A stretch of DNA of 64,000 bases. Origin: Varroa destructor (taxonomy: Eukaryota > Arthropoda > Arachnida > Mesostigmata > Varroidae). Under the pieces are notes generated by a model. It made no database searches, was not told the origin of the DNA, and was given only the letters and a program-made list of their open reading frames with translations. Positions 25,623-39,980 of this stretch are shown piece after piece. A program made the translations under genes and the position numbers. The stretch is from contig NW_019211459.1 of assembly GCF_002443255.2 (NCBI RefSeq), positions 22,660,330 to 22,724,329 of the forward strand, read 5' to 3'. Each line of letters begins with the position of its first letter. Positions within the stretch are counted from its first letter, which is position 1.

Positions 25623-27357
25623 AGAAAGGGGTCTAGTATGAGCATGTATTTTTACTCAATTATATATCGTTGCCCTACTTCATTGTGTAAATGCTTTCTA
25701 GAACAAAGTTATTAGAGAGGAAAGTTTTGCATTCAAAAAGCTATCACAGCGACGAGCTAAGTTACACGATGACGCAATGTGCCCAGCCGTTTGCACGATA
25801 ATTACTATGCCCCTCTAACAGGTATAAACAATTCATAATTATTCTGGTTCTAACAATTCTAGAAAAACTAAATCAGAGGATATGTCAAACGATCGTCGAT
25901 GATTAATTTGACAATCAAAAAGCTCATGATTGATGAGACGCAAGCGAAGCCTATATTCATACCTGTTATCATACAATATAACTAAATACGCCGATATTTA
26001 GCAGTGCTCCACGACCGTTTAGCCTATCCACCACCGCATTGATTTCTATTAATACATGGTTGGCTACTGGACGTTAGCCGACACAACGCGTATGAGACCA
26101 GTGAACTATGCATGTTTCCCTTTGCTGCTTTTACCATTATCAGCTAAGCATCTACTGGCGCCTGTCCCGTTGTTGTCAGCATCGCCGTGTGGTCACAGTC
26201 GCGTCGCGATGGGAAGGACGACGGCCACTCAGTCACGTCAACAGCAGCGGAGCGCGTTAAAAAATCGCTACGAAAAATCGCATTAGTTGGACGGACCCGC
26301 AGGGTCGGTCAGTTATTGGAGCTACCAGCAATGACGGTGGAACTTTACGCCAACGGCACACAGCGTCCGCTGGCAGTGATGCGTAGGCGTTCGCTTTCAG
26401 GCAGATACGACGGCTTGGTACTAGTAGCAGGAGGAAGGATTAAGGCAGTGGCATTCGTAGCGAACACCTGGGAGGCTATTAGGACTTCTGACGCGCGTCC
26501 AGCTACGTGACGAGACAGATAACGCCCGGATGGTTGTTTAGAATGGTGACGCTTTGACACTTGTCTTTCGGGCTTGCTCTGCTAATCCGCGGAAGCCACA
26601 CGACACTGGTGATAGAAACGTCAGTTAAAACTGGAATATTACTTTAAAAGCGGGGCACATGGCAGTCTAGCTAACGATATGTTGAACAGAGAAAATTTCC
26701 GTGACAACAACTAGATGAACAGTGCTCTTGGTTCCTTCTTAGAAGTAGAAATGAGGCGATATACAAATAAGCTTTGGGCTTCATCTCGGCGTAAAGCCAC
26801 AACGCCTCTTATTTGAGTGTTTATCACTGTTCCACTTTTCGTTTACCCCTCAGGCGGGTTTGCGTACAATTATAGGCGTTACTACCGTGTCAATACTCTG
26901 GAGTCTTAGAATGTTTCGATATGAGTTTGCGCGCACATCGTAGAGGCAACATCGACCTTGTGCAAATAGCGAGTTTTGTCTATTTCTCTATTCCGACGCA
27001 TCTTTTTCCCCTTCATTTTGTTGCATTTCTGCGAACAATGAAAAGCTGCCGACCGCGTACCGTAGCCTAAAGTGTCATTGTTCGTGCGGCCCACTAAAGC
27101 AAGAGCGAGGAAAACAGACATGAAGTAAAGGAAAAGATCGCAAAATAACGGAACGTCTAACGGAGGACGCGAGAGAAAGACGTTCCGCTTCTTCCAACTG
27201 CGCTTGTCGTCTCGTGCCCGCTGCTGCAGGACCAGCTATTCCACGTTTTATTACAGTATACTCAAATGCCTACGTCATAGCGTCACAACAACACCAGAAC
27301 AGCAATTGCCAACAGGCACTGGCCGATAAAACGGCGGTAGCTATCACGATGAAGTAA

Positions 27358-27440
27358 ACACAACGCCAACAACAGCGACACAACAAGAACAACGCCACCA
27401 ACAACGCCAGCAGTCACCGCAAAGCAACAACGAAAACAAA
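27358..27440. repeat. CAA/GCC-rich degenerate tract
   Basis: The motif AACAACGCCA and close variants recur several times. This is low-complexity DNA without a continuous open frame that I can assign. Confidence 0.75.
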
Positions 27441-30400
27441 AAAAGCTTCTTTCCTCTCTTTTTTTTTTACTTTACATTTGTCCCCAAAGGCATTCTGCGA
27501 CCTTACCGTTGCTTCTGCTGTTCTTTGGTGATAACTACGACAGACCCAATTGAGTACCTAGCAGAAGTCACCAAAGTGGGGATGGAAACAGCAGCGACAG
27601 GGCAATTGACAGCAGTCGGATGGGACTGCCTACGTACGTGCAGTCGTTTAATAGGGACCGGCCAACAAAGTCAAGTCGACATCAGGGGCTGAACCGGTAG
27701 CTGTGCATCGTATGTTATATAGACAGAAGCCTCTGTATATGGTGGTACAGATCCGAAACGTTTTGGCGTCTGCTCGCACATCCCGTCATTGATTTGGTGT
27801 CAGTCGCGGAAACCCCTGTGTTATTGTGTGGGTAGCAAATTATCGTGACGCGGATTAAAACACGATAATAATGATCGTGAGCGAGCAGCAGTTAGTATGG
27901 AAGTTGTATGGTTAGAACTATTGATGGGCCATGCGGCGTGGTCAAGGGCATCGTACCCAGTATTGTATACAAGGCTCCATTCACTTTCTAGCTGATAGTG
28001 TTTTCTAAAAGTGAGAAGTAACTTTTTGGCTGATCGCATTATACGATTTATGGAGACCATGTCCCCATCCTGATGATGTGGCTATTATCGTATTATTGTT
28101 ATGACCGCTATGGCAGTCAATCAACGCCAGCGATATAGACACCTGACGAGGTCGTTAGTTATAAACTGGACTGTCGACGACCTCGCAGGTCAGAAAGTGC
28201 CTGCGATGAGAGCAGTAAGATGATGGTGGTGGTAATCATTGTTACACAAAAAATGACGCAGCAGGGAATCGATCTCTATTCCTAGATACTGCGTTCTACC
28301 AAGTGCTTAGAATTTCAACTCCGAAGTCGTCATTCACTGTTGGACGTTGCTAGACAGACACACTACTACAAACGGTGATGCGGTCACGGCTGTTATCGAG
28401 TCGGTAACAGCTTTCGGGAGAGCCGTGAAACATACAACAAACGAGATGGCAGTGAACATTATAGGAACAAAAATGTTAATCAGTCCCGATGCAATTCAAA
28501 TGCTAGGGTCTATGATAGAAATAAGCAAAAAAAAACAGCACATGCCCAGCAATAACTGCCGAGGGTCCGAAAAAGAAAAGAACTTTTTCGTGACATGATG
28601 CTGCCGCAGTATTAGATGGCGCCCGATTTTATATAAGTTTGCCAAATGACGTCACAGGCGATTCATTGCGCACATATCAACCTGCGACGTATTTTACCCT
28701 ATTATCGTTATTGTTTTCCCTGTTTAATTATAATCCAGTGAATGGACTAGGGTATTGCTACTGGAATAAATGTTACCTAGCAAGAATAATAATTACAGCG
28801 GACAATAGATAATACTTTCCATAATATGTTTTATGATGTAATAATCTAGCTTGTGCAGCGTAAACAAAATCGCGCGTCGCAGGCTTCTCAATGCAGCTGA
28901 TAGTACCCCCTTCAGTATAGGCTAATCATCATCATGGCGCGCGGAGCGCCAATCAGTCCTGTAACAATGACATTCGGCCTTGAAGCATGTACGCCGATGT
29001 CGTTTAATTAAAGATACCTATGGAATTGCTATCCATCGGCGTTATTTGTGTCACACTGTTAACGTGGCCGGCAGAGGAGCAGATCATCGAAAATAGACAC
29101 GGACGAGAAGGCACCGGATGCAGTGGCCTTAACGGGGAAAGATAGGGGTCTGCTGTAAAAATAGTCTTGGCCTTAGGCATACTCCACTGTTGTCGGTCAT
29201 CACAAACGAGACGGGGCGCGCAGTAACGACTTGAGTGCACCTTGATCGCAAGTAACAGCGGATTCGATAGAGTACGTCAACGTAGAGGGATCGAAATAGT
29301 GGCGATCAAGTCTGCAACAGCAACAATGATTGCGTACCGTTCGTTGCGCTGTAACTTTTCAACGTAGGAATAACGTATTAAAAAGACGATTGTGTAGTTA
29401 CCAATGGCCGTTTTTGTTAGGATTTGATGAAATAGTTTATGATGGGTAGATCAGACGCTATTCTTGTGGGATACAAAGACTTTCATTTGATATGCATAAA
29501 CACCGTACGACGGTTTTTTGATGTGTGACACATACTTTAGTATAAAACTTAGTTCCTAGTTTTCCGTAACGAAAACGTTGCCTCGTTTTTCGTATAGCTC
29601 GTATTTGATCGCACGCTAAGAGCCACGTACTGAATCTTTGCTTCACATTTGCTACCATACTGGGTGACGAATTTTTTATCCTTTCTAGAATCAGTAACCC
29701 ATGTGTTTTCTTTCGTCCTTTTAGTGGCTAGCTTTTTATTTGAAGAGGCTGACATTCAAAATTCGCTTGACCATATACACAACATTGCACAAGGTGCCTA
29801 TGGAGCTGTACTGCGTCCTGTACAGTGCTTCTGTTCAGGCTCTTGAAGTGCAAAATTGCTCGTGATTGTAGCGAAGGCTGTTGGCTGAAGCATCGGTGAA
29901 GTGCTAAAAGCTCGATGAAGATTCCACTTCAGCCTGTCATTTTTTATTGATAAAGCATATAGACAGCCACAAAGCTGCTAGCCTTTCTAAAGCCGCTACT
30001 GCAATCGCCGATAGCGATGGTAGTTGCCTTTCCCTATCGAATAGTTGTCCTTCGTTCGTTCGTTACCCTGTAGATGATTATGGATATGAGTTGCTCTAGC
30101 CATGAGGGTGCACTACTACCTAGCCGGTCTAAAATGCGTGTTTTACAGCGGGAAGGCCGTTTTGATCAGTCAATGCTAGTAGCAGGAGCGACTGATGCAG
30201 CGGGAGTCAGTGGTAGCAAGGGATACAGACACGAGGCTTGCTCACGGGGGAGGCCTAGTAGATAGCGGTGGTGGTGGGTGGGGGCAAAAAATGTAGGCAA
30301 GCAAGTGAACTACTACGCTGGCTGAGAAATGGTAGATTGGGGCATTGAGGGTTGAACACGGCCAGATCAATGGACCAAGTCTGCATCGAGAACCTCTCGG

Positions 30401-31783
30401 AGCAGTCAGGCCCATGCTCTCGCCCCCTGAACCCTACTAGAGCTCTTAGCCAAGCCAACTTACCAAACTCGTCGATGCACCCAAATCCCCTTAGCAGTCG
30501 CAGGTCGTCACGAGGCTAGGACCCGTCTCCCCATGACTTTATTGTACACCACTGTTAACCACTAACCCAAGCCAAGTTGGGGAATCAAAATGAATGAATG
30601 ACCAAACGGATAGATAGACAATGGACCACCTCCCTAGCCTTAGTAAAAGCAGCCTCGGTGGAGGTAATCGAGCATCTGACGAACATGTCGCTGCTGAGAC
30701 CTTTGTCGTCAGCGCTATTGGTTCATTACAGACGAACCCCAGCACTTGCCGTGAATCATGGTAGCTCAGGCCGGTATCGCAGACCTCAGAACTGCTGTAT
30801 CAGTTGGTTTATAATCTAATAGACGCCATCGCTGATAGTGGTAGTAGCAGACGAAGTGCTTCCTTCAATACGGGGTATGAGCGCTAAGCAATATAAATGC
30901 CGCTTCTTTGTACCTCGGAGCATGTTGATATCATAGCAGACAGAAATTCAACCATACACATGGATCGCCCTCATGTTTATTGACCACTGTGGCCAAGGAC
31001 ACAAATAATCCTTTTCGGGCGATTACCCGAATTTTACAATGTAATCGACTCTATAAGTCAGGCTTATATAGTACAGTTGATAATTTGTTTCAGCTAGCTT
31101 AATATTATAAATAATAATCTTAGTAATATTTCCTTTACGTAGTCGCGGTTTGAACAAAAACGATAGCAAAATTACTATTATTTTAGCCCGATACAGTCAT
31201 GTCAAGCTTGCCCTGCGCATTCGACTCGAACTCTCATGAGCCTACTTTGCGTCCATGTTTACTAGATTTGTATTTGTGCACCATGATTGTATAGCCTACA
31301 CATCTGTGGTACATATAAAAACAAATAGCGGAGATTGACCACTGCTTCTTCTCCCGCACTATCGGCAAGCATTTCTCTACAGTAAAATGCTCATGAATTA
31401 TGTGGCCTTCTAAGTACAAGATCGAACGCATATGCAGCGGCTGATTCATGTTGTAGTAACGTTGGGAATGTTAGAGTGCGAGCTTGGGCTCCTTAAGAAT
31501 GGTAACATAGACTTGGAGTCACATAAGATATTCCCACCCGATCGCCATTGTCATTACAGCACGCTCCCAATGGATATAGGACGACTCCTAAGTATGTCGA
31601 TAGCAGGCATTTATCTACCTGTATACTATGCCATGTTCTTTCTCGAGACAGTCTTTCTTTCTACATGTGAAAAACATCATTACGTTCTACATCCACCAAC
31701 GTCTCTTCAAGCGAAAGTGTTATTTTCTGGTAACCGCTTGATGCACTGGAATAATACTATATACGCATGTATTATATAAAGCA

Positions 31784-31798
31784 CCCCCCCCCCCCCCC
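31784..31798. repeat. 15-C homopolymer run
   Basis: Fifteen consecutive C residues are followed by AG. The complementary G15 could form quadruplex structures and is likely to be length-variable or error-prone in assembly. Confidence 0.95.
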
Positions 31799-32603
31799 AG
31801 CACACCCTGGCGAATTCGAACAGTTGCTTCGTTCCGCGTGCATGTTCCTAGCTATACTGGGCGTAATTGCTATTCAGCGATGCGGTGCCGCTATCCAACG
31901 TTGAGACAACAAACAAATCAACGTGGATCTGGGTTTAAGCATGCTGACGCTAGTTACCATGTGCCAGTGGATACCGATGCATCAAGTGTGGTTCCAGCAG
32001 GAACACGGTCTCATGAGTAAGCGTTCGGCAAACGATATGCTCTCTGGTGTAGTTCAGTACAACGGTAGGTAGGGGTTGCTATCACCAAAGAACTCTGCCA
32101 CCTTCCATCGCACACCGACCAAACCCAATACAGCCGTTATGCTCCTCTAAGGATGCCCACTGTTAGCGCCGAGGCGATCCCTTTCTTTTACAGTTCCTTT
32201 CAATCTTGCCCGAAGGTATCCGCGCATTTGAAGGAGTGGCCATGGGTTTGTAGCTCGGTCCAACAGTCTCTCATCTTCGTGTTCTCTCTCTTATCTGAGT
32301 CCTCCGTGGATCTGCCCAGACAGGATAATGCTACCTCTTTACCTCCGAATGGAATTCGGTTAAAGCGTATACTTCCCTCCTCTCCCAAGGGTGCCGGCGA
32401 TGCAAATGGGGCCAAAAAAACTAGCATTTTACTGGTAAACTAGCGAAGCATGAGAACACATGGGGCAATGGGGGGCAAGCTAGAATACGTTAGGGTCGGC
32501 AGCGACCATCCTCATCGCTAAAAGCAGAATCAGACAGCCCTCGATAACTAGACTAACAAGACTCTGTTTGGGGGTGTAGGTAACGCGTTACAATATATGA
32601 CTC

Positions 32604-32619
32604 ACTATAATATTATAGT
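32604..32619. repeat. 16-bp perfect palindrome
   Basis: ACTATAATATTATAGT is its own reverse complement. A second, 10-bp palindrome (TAACGCGTTA) lies just upstream at 32581-32590. No function is assigned. Confidence 0.85.
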
Positions 32620-35044
32620 AGTTGAGACAGCGCATGGAAGACGGCATGTGTGTGCTTTCGGTTTGTGAATGTACTTCTCCGCTACCTCAAGTTGCTCCGT
32701 GACTCCATAGCCCATGGCGCAGCAGTTAGTGCTGCAGATGCTGCCGCAAGGCAAATTCTCGTTGATGGCAAACGCCTTGCATCCGATTCGCCATTAAAAT
32801 CTGGCACGAACCAAAGCGAGGACAAGAGACACCGAAGTGCTTTGGGGTACTCGACAGTAAAAATATATTTTTCTTTATTGTCGAACACAGAGGGAGCCTT
32901 AAGAGCTGGTCTAGGAAGCCCCGGCGCTTGGGGCAGTCGATCAATCAGTTAGCCAGCAAATGCTTAAGTTATTCTCCCGGGTTTCCCGGAAATGCTTTTC
33001 GTTCAAGCTTTCCCCCTTTCATCGACCACCCAGATGTTGCCTCTTCGTTGGCGCTTCTCAGCTTCGTCCATTTGCTGCACCCCGGTGGAGGGCTGCCGAA
33101 TTGGCGCTGGTACCGCAGGCTACCAAACACGAATGCGTGTTTTCAATCAACATCGCAAAAACGAAATTTGTCTTTGTCATTTACTCACCCAGGGCAATGC
33201 TACGACGCGTTCGTAGTGATGTGCTTGGTGCGCCTACCAAGCGAATCCACGAAGAGGCGCTTGGCTCACAAAGTGATCGATAACGGGTGGAGAGATTTTA
33301 GTAACTTGTGCAGTCCGCAGGACGAATTCGTATGTTTGGTAACGGCGAAAGTTAGCATTGCAACGATAGTGTGAGCCCAATCAACAACGACTTTGACAGA
33401 AGCAACAACAACCTCAATAATATGTACGGATGTCTCTAATATATTTTTTAGGTGTACATTCTTAAACGACCTACTATACAATACGGATTATGCGTCATAG
33501 TAGCATCAGAAACCAGTCTAGATTCTTACCGCCAGCCACATTTGCCGTGAGTTGCGCCTGCTTGTACCTCGATGCATACGAAAACTCGTGTGGTAATAGC
33601 GGTTACATGGATTCTTCTTTCATACATGATTCTTCTAGGGATAGGAGCAAACGATACCGACAAACAGTCGGAACGATCCATCCTGAGTCATCAGGTTGGA
33701 AAGTCGATGAATGGTACGGGGTCTAAGGGTAAGGGGAGGCCGAGGCAATCAAGGCAACTTCGGCTTTCGCATCCTTGATCGCACCGCCATGCTACCCGTC
33801 TTTGCGGCGTCGCTGCTTCTCCGAACGATAGCCAAGATTCTAGAACCAAGCTTGTGTAAAACCAAGCCTTGTGGAACATCCTACACCGCGTAGGGGCGAA
33901 GTTGTGTGCCGCAGAAGATTATGGACGGATTCTGGAGGAAGGGGAATGGGAGCATAAGCCACAGTCCACGCTCCAGTCAGCAAGTGGCAGGCGTAAGTAA
34001 GCAAGCTGTACACGAGCCGCGCAGAGCTGGACTAAGGACAAAGAAGAGAACTGAAGACATTCGAGAAAAAGAGAAAGCGAGGGGAACCAAGTATCTTCGA
34101 AGACTCATTTTAAACTTATTTTGCCGCTAGAAGCACTCGCGACCGGATAGATATTCCGTTACGGGCTCCTACACACTCCGGCCTCTACCCCCGACAGGAT
34201 GCCTGTCCGTTCCCGGCAATGGATAGTGGTGTCAGAAGATGCTTGTCGTGTGACTATCACTGCTTGCTTGCCCCAAGTCATGTAAAAGCGGGCCATGTAT
34301 TATTAAAACTGTCCAAATGACGTTCTAAGGTGGTTTGTCACAATTTGGATACATAGCTCAAAAAGAATGCAGACATAGGTGCTCAGTTCTTCCTGACCTA
34401 TCGTCTGATGAGATCGTTCTTAGGAAAGGGCGCGTAACCATTAAGCCAGCTGGCCATCTAGCTAGCACAGTGTAAATGAACCGGCATGATAGCACGGGGG
34501 AACAGACTATACTGCTGCTGGGCTTTGCCAGACTGAACGCTGCCAATAAACTGTGCCGGGACAAGGGAAGCACCCGTCCCACGCAACTGTCGCGCGCCTT
34601 GGACCCTTCCCTGGCTAGGACCTTGGGTTATGTTTCACGTCACCAAAAAGGCCGAGTCATTTAGGTAGGAACAAAGCGTCGACCAACGATAGCCGCAACA
34701 ACGAGCTTCCGTTACCGTCACTGACATCATCTTCGGCGCGCAGCAGCCAGCGTCGTCTTGAGTACTGTCCAGGTTAGAAACACACCGGTCTCGCAAGCTA
34801 TTCGCTTTACAGGCTAGACCTGTTTAGGTGGGAAAGATCTAAGCTGGCAAATGGAAAACCGTCTGTTTGATTCGGTGACGACACACGGGTCCACGCGGTT
34901 GACGTCTGTCTTCGGCTTGATACGGCGCTTGCCTATAGGCAAATCGTGGGTCGATGCGATGGGTGTGCGCAAAACGGAAGATTAGAACAGCAAACGGAAG
35001 GCAAGAGAGTGAGCAAAAGAAAAACGAGTTACGGAGGAACAGAT

Positions 35045-35071
35045 TTCTGGGTTGCCTTGCCCAGGTAAGAC
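35045..35071 (+). other. Abutting CAG|GTAAGA site (possible ratchet point)
   Basis: TTCTGGGTTGCCTTGCCCAG ends at 35064 and GTAAGACA follows directly. The upstream pyrimidine bias and strong donor match the juxtaposed-splice-site pattern of recursive splicing in very long introns. Confidence 0.28.
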
Positions 35072-36241
35072 AACAGCGACGGTAATATGTGAATAGATCA
35101 ATAATATTACCTTACCGCTGGTGCCATTAATCGCCGAAACCATCAAGAGCTTTAATTTGATGCTAGTGCTCTTCGCCCATAGTGCCACTGGTTGTTGTAG
35201 CTGTTGATGATTGGATGAAGAAGATTGAAGACTTGAGTTAATAGTCGAAATATCTTTTGAACTGATAAGTCTGTTTCCAGTAGCGGTATGGAACAGATCT
35301 CCTAGCCCGACTCAAGACTAACCTATTTTTGTTGCCAGCGCAGGTAAATGATCTGCAACAAAACGGTGCAAATTATTGATTCTCTTTCGCCGACTCCTGA
35401 TTTTTATTCAAGTTAACAAAACCCTGGGCATATCTGTCCTTTCTAGACGTCTGCGTGTTCCATGACGCTTGATATCGCTCTCGATTCTTCCTTGGATATT
35501 TCTCCATTGATACGCCAGCAGCTCACTGAAAGACGTTTACTGTCAAACTTCTAATATCTTATTTTGGCTATTGATGGGATATTTTAATACGTCTCCTTAT
35601 CTACATAAGGTACGGCGTAGATGAAAATACGCAATAATCGATATAGCTCAACATAGTGAGGCGACATTTTTGTTACTGTAGTGTGGCGCGCAGTGATGTC
35701 GTATCGTTGGGTGCGTGCTATACTGCACGCAGAGCTAAAATCTCACACGTATTGACTTTTATAATTCATACATCATTCAGTAAAGCTATAATTGATAATT
35801 TTGCTTTTTTTTTTTATCTTCACATAATAACTTAACGATGATTGGAAAAAGATTTCCCTATTAAAATTACTTATAGAAAAGCCGGTCATAAGTCAGTAGC
35901 AGTGCGGAAGACATGTCATAATAGCAATGTGTTTACATTTGCCAAATGGATATTTTTTCCATGTGACGCGTTTCCCTTCGGAAAGCTCGAGCAAGCTCGT
36001 GCATCTTATTTTCTCTCATTTGAACAAGCTCCACGAACCCTTTTACCTGTAGCACAATGTTCTTCAAAACCAAGTAATCGGCAAGGATCAGCCGAACGAA
36101 GCGAAACAATCGAGGACTAACAGATAGAGAACACTTAACGTACCGCGCATGGCGCGAGGCTGAGACAGGGCATGATTAAACGTTTAAGAGTGTATGCATG
36201 TCACATTACCTATTTAGTGCCTATGTTATTTCTCCTTTGTT

Positions 36242-36243
<2 letters not shown>

Positions 36244-36302
<59 letters not shown>
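36244..36302. repeat. (AT)n microsatellite, about 59 bp
   Basis: This is a long uninterrupted alternating A-T array. It gives a meaningless Ile/Tyr-rich open frame at 36198-36467. Confidence 0.97.
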
Positions 36303-36305
<3 letters not shown>

Positions 36306-38800
36306 ACACTGCGATTAATACAAGCGAATTTGAAGCTACAGAACGATCAAATACAGGATAGAACCCCTCCACACCCCCCCCCCAAACGTTCGCCTGGAAC
36401 AAGCGTCTGTCGCGCATCGTACTGCAACTGCTGTTGCTATGGCACAGATCTAGATAGTTTGTCGTAACTGCTCAAGTGATTGATGGTTATTTGTCGAGAT
36501 CGGCTACGTTCCCAATAACAGACTAAGCTGAAGAAGAAACTACGTGCGTCGCGTGCAGCGGGCTATACTGAAAATTAGTAAGAAGAAAAGAGGACAATTT
36601 ATCTAGTAGTGTATAATGAATTTCTATTGATACTGTCGGTATGTTCAAAGAATGATATATCTAACGAATTTTACATTTACACTATTAAAGGAACTGAAAT
36701 ACGAATTCATAGTCCTATGTCCGATACTACCGTTAAGCGTGGTCTCAGATGGCTGGCTCCCAACAAAAAAAAGATATGCTTGCGCAGCTTTCAATCGGAA
36801 CACTCTAAGTGCCCTAGAATTTAATAGACAAACAAGTTATCACGGGGGCACGAACTGCTATAGCAAGTGCTATATAACTCTTTTGCTAAGATTAGCAAAG
36901 TCAAAATAAGCTTGTGTAGTAAGTTTATCTTTGCAGTGACCCCCTGGTCTTGCTGATACTTTACAGTTTGAAAAGAAGCTTCGAAAAGATAAATAACTGA
37001 TTATGAGGTTGAACGACGCTCAGCTAGTTGGAGCTGACGGGCTCCAGCTGCAGTAAATACTATCACGGAACACTGAACAATACCTTGCTTAATGGAGTGC
37101 TGTTCGGATAACTGCAGTCGGTCCGGCGTAGCTTTGTCGGTACATCGTTATGGTTTATGTCTGCCATAGTTGTGCTGTTGCATAGCACCACTAGAATCTG
37201 TCTGTCGCATTAGCGTGCTATCAGGAGCTACTGCGTGCTACCAGAGCGTTTGAGCTGCTTGGTGCTTAGGGGCAGCCAAAGCAGACGGCACCGGCGACTA
37301 TAGGGGGTTTGCGTCGTCGTTAAGTCGTTTGAGCATAATGAGGTTCCTAAGCTCGAAACCCCCAAAGTGACAACCCGTCGCAAAACTGCAGCGATGTCGA
37401 CGGCAGCCAGAGCAGAAGTGATGGTGATTTTGCGAATGACACACCCATGTAGCTCGCCTGACTTGACTTCCGTTTTTGCATCAGTTTAGCGGATCTGCTC
37501 TTTTTCACTCGACTCATGCCCGTGTGTCTAAATTACCGACGAGCTACAGGAGAAGGGGGCGACGATTTGGATGTAATCGTGTATTTGGAAGATAGCTACT
37601 CACTGGGAAGTTGGGGGCAGGAAGGTCTAGAAGCAAAATTAGCTAGAGCCAAAAGCCTAAATAATTTGTATGTATATATATAAGATAGAATACCTCTCAT
37701 CCGCCTTTCGCATGCAGCATGTAAGTACTATTATTACGTTCCTATTATTAAGCACATTTACCACCTATATGTGTATAGAAAAGACAAATTAAACCAAGGG
37801 GCAAATATTCCCCTGTCCCCATCTCTGTTTCGATGGGATAAAAAAGCGATATTGACGCTGCGAAGGACAATCCAATCAGCGTCTTGCCGGTTCCGATGTA
37901 TCTACCGATCAGAAAAAACCTAACATTAGTCATTAATAAGAACTAGTGATTGTCGGTCCGCGAGGCGAATTGGTACGTGAACTCATGCGGAGAAGATGTT
38001 GACCGTGATTGCTTTAGAAAACATTGTGTCACACAACGCAAAAACAATGTTTTGTAATAGGTTGCAAAGATCATTGAGACGAGCTATGTGTAGACACAGT
38101 TTCTCCACTGGTAAGTCGCCCACTGGCTATATCGTTCGGGCACTGCAGGAAGGCATCTCAGGCCCTACAGGCCAGTGGGGTTTGGGTAATGTTAACCGCC
38201 AGCAACCAAGAGAAATTAGTGGCCGAGACACAACCTGCTACCGGCCACTTGTAAGAGTCATCAACAAAATCGTGTGTAAAAGCTTGAGAAACGAAGATCT
38301 TACCACGGTTGGGACTGCTCAGCAGGTTGCTGACGTAGCTGGATTGTTGACATGATAGCCAGAAAGGTCAGCGGCAACGGAATATAGCAAAAGCAAGGCT
38401 AAGTTCAGGCACTACGACTAAGCTTCAGGGGTTTCTTAGGAATTCAGCTAATTCAGCTCCCTAGTGTTGAGCGGTTGGTAGATCTAAGAGGACGCTTTAC
38501 CACATTACAAAGAGACAGCACTTTTTCCTCAACTAATGCTTGTTTGAGCCACGTTATTCGCTATGGGAAGTTGTTTCGGCAAAACACTTGAGCCGCGACG
38601 CGGTTCCTGCACTGTTCAATACCGTCGCAATTTTATGGGGCTTTCGAGGGGACGGCGGTAGGGGGGAAGAAGAGACAAATGAACGGCTGCTTGGACGTGC
38701 GTCCGTGGTAGCAGTGATGATTGGCTTGCATAGCACAAGAAAAGGTTACCGTTACCTTTTTTTAACCATCACCCCGCCGTAACAGCTATGCACGCTATTT

Positions 38801-38850
38801 TCTTGTTAGTGTTGCTATTGTTATTGTTGTTGTCGTTACTTCTGCCTTTG
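38801..38850. repeat. TTG-rich degenerate trinucleotide tract
   Basis: GTTGCTATTGTTATTGTTG and similar units occur. This is the complement-strand equivalent of the CAA-rich tracts elsewhere in the window. Confidence 0.7.
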
Positions 38851-39423
38851 TTCCCAGAGTTGTTGTAACAGCGAGCCGAGAAAGCGAGGAATGAACAGTT
38901 TGGCCTGAACGGACTGATGTTGGTGCTTTTGTAGCGGCTGCGTTTAGCCGTATTGCGGGAAAAAGTAGTCCATTAAGTTTATAGGATGAGACGGCTTTTT
39001 ATAGGCCACTTTATATGACTGATATATCTTTAACTTTAAGCAGGAGAAGCGTATACTGAGAACGGACAGTACGTACGCTAAAGGTTAAGCATAGAGGTAT
39101 TGGACCAGCGTCACCGCCTTGCCCAGCGAGTTCATGATGCAAATGTATATTCTTTCCCTTGTTTCTTTCATACGATAGACAAACCGTGACGCATACTTAA
39201 TGAATGCGATAAGGTATGTGAATAGCAAATCAGGCACAAGCTAAATCTTAACTCAAGCGGTAAGGTCTCGAGAGGCAAGTGTGAGGAATATATCTGCTTG
39301 TTGACTAATAGCAGTTTTAGTAGTGCAGCGGTTTGTCTATAATTGTTGGTATTATCCTTGTCTTTAATCGCTCCGGCTGACTCGTTCCATCCCGCCTATT
39401 TCGTATATTTGCTCTCTTAATTA

Positions 39424-39454
39424 TTATATATATATATATATACACACATATATA
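39424..39454. repeat. (TA)n/(CA)n microsatellite
   Basis: A T-A array passes into ACACACA and back to TATATA. Confidence 0.9.
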
Positions 39455-39980
39455 AGGATACAGACCCACAGAACAACTGACGACTGAACACTGTTAGAAT
39501 ATGGGCAGGTGGATAAAGAATGGTTCATGGGTTACACCTGCTACTGCTCTCGCTACTACGACTGCTGTTGCGGCTACTCGAAACCGGTTCGTGATTCTCG
39601 CAGTTGATGTAGTTTGTTATAGACCGCAAACATTATAAAGCTTATGGAAAGGCTTGAATCAGCTGTACCGCGCACCCCTTTCTGTTCACCGAGTGATGGC
39701 TAGCTGCGATGATGTCCAGCAGGCTATGCCCCAGGGCAAAAATTCCGATTTGTTAGATGGTAGAGCTTTCGAATCAGAACCCTCTCGTTGCCTCCCAGAC
39801 TCATGCCTCTGTCCACCTGAGCCGAACTCCTCCCTTGGTCGGACGATACCACCCAAAAAACGGGGACGAACAGAACCGTCATGGAATAGAACTTAAGGTA
39901 GTCATAGTTCAATACTTTGACTGGCTATTGGGGTGCCGTGAACAGTAAAAATACTAATAGTAATAATAAGGTTTCTAGTA

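Larger units (their letters stand above)
25001..36243. other. Non-coding DNA, part 2 (presumed intron)
   Basis: No exon is recognisable. The notable contents are the perfect foldback hairpin at 25574-25622, a CAA/GCC-rich tract at 27358-27440, a 15-C run at 31784-31798, a 16-bp palindrome at 32604-32619 and an abutting CAG|GTAAGA site at 35064/35065. The 115-codon open frame at 31432-31779 has no domain resemblance and no splice or promoter context that supports it. Confidence 0.55.

Noticed and set aside
29700..29846. TTTTAG followed by an open frame reading FEEADIQNSLDHIHNIAQGAYGAV
   Set aside because: It looks exon-like at first, but there is no clear donor, the frame contains no domain I recognise, and the acceptor tract is weak.
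37996..38355. 119-codon open frame with a GTAAGT donor-like site at 38110
   Set aside because: The peptide resembles no family known to me and the upstream acceptor candidate (GCTTTAG) is weak. Likely a chance frame.
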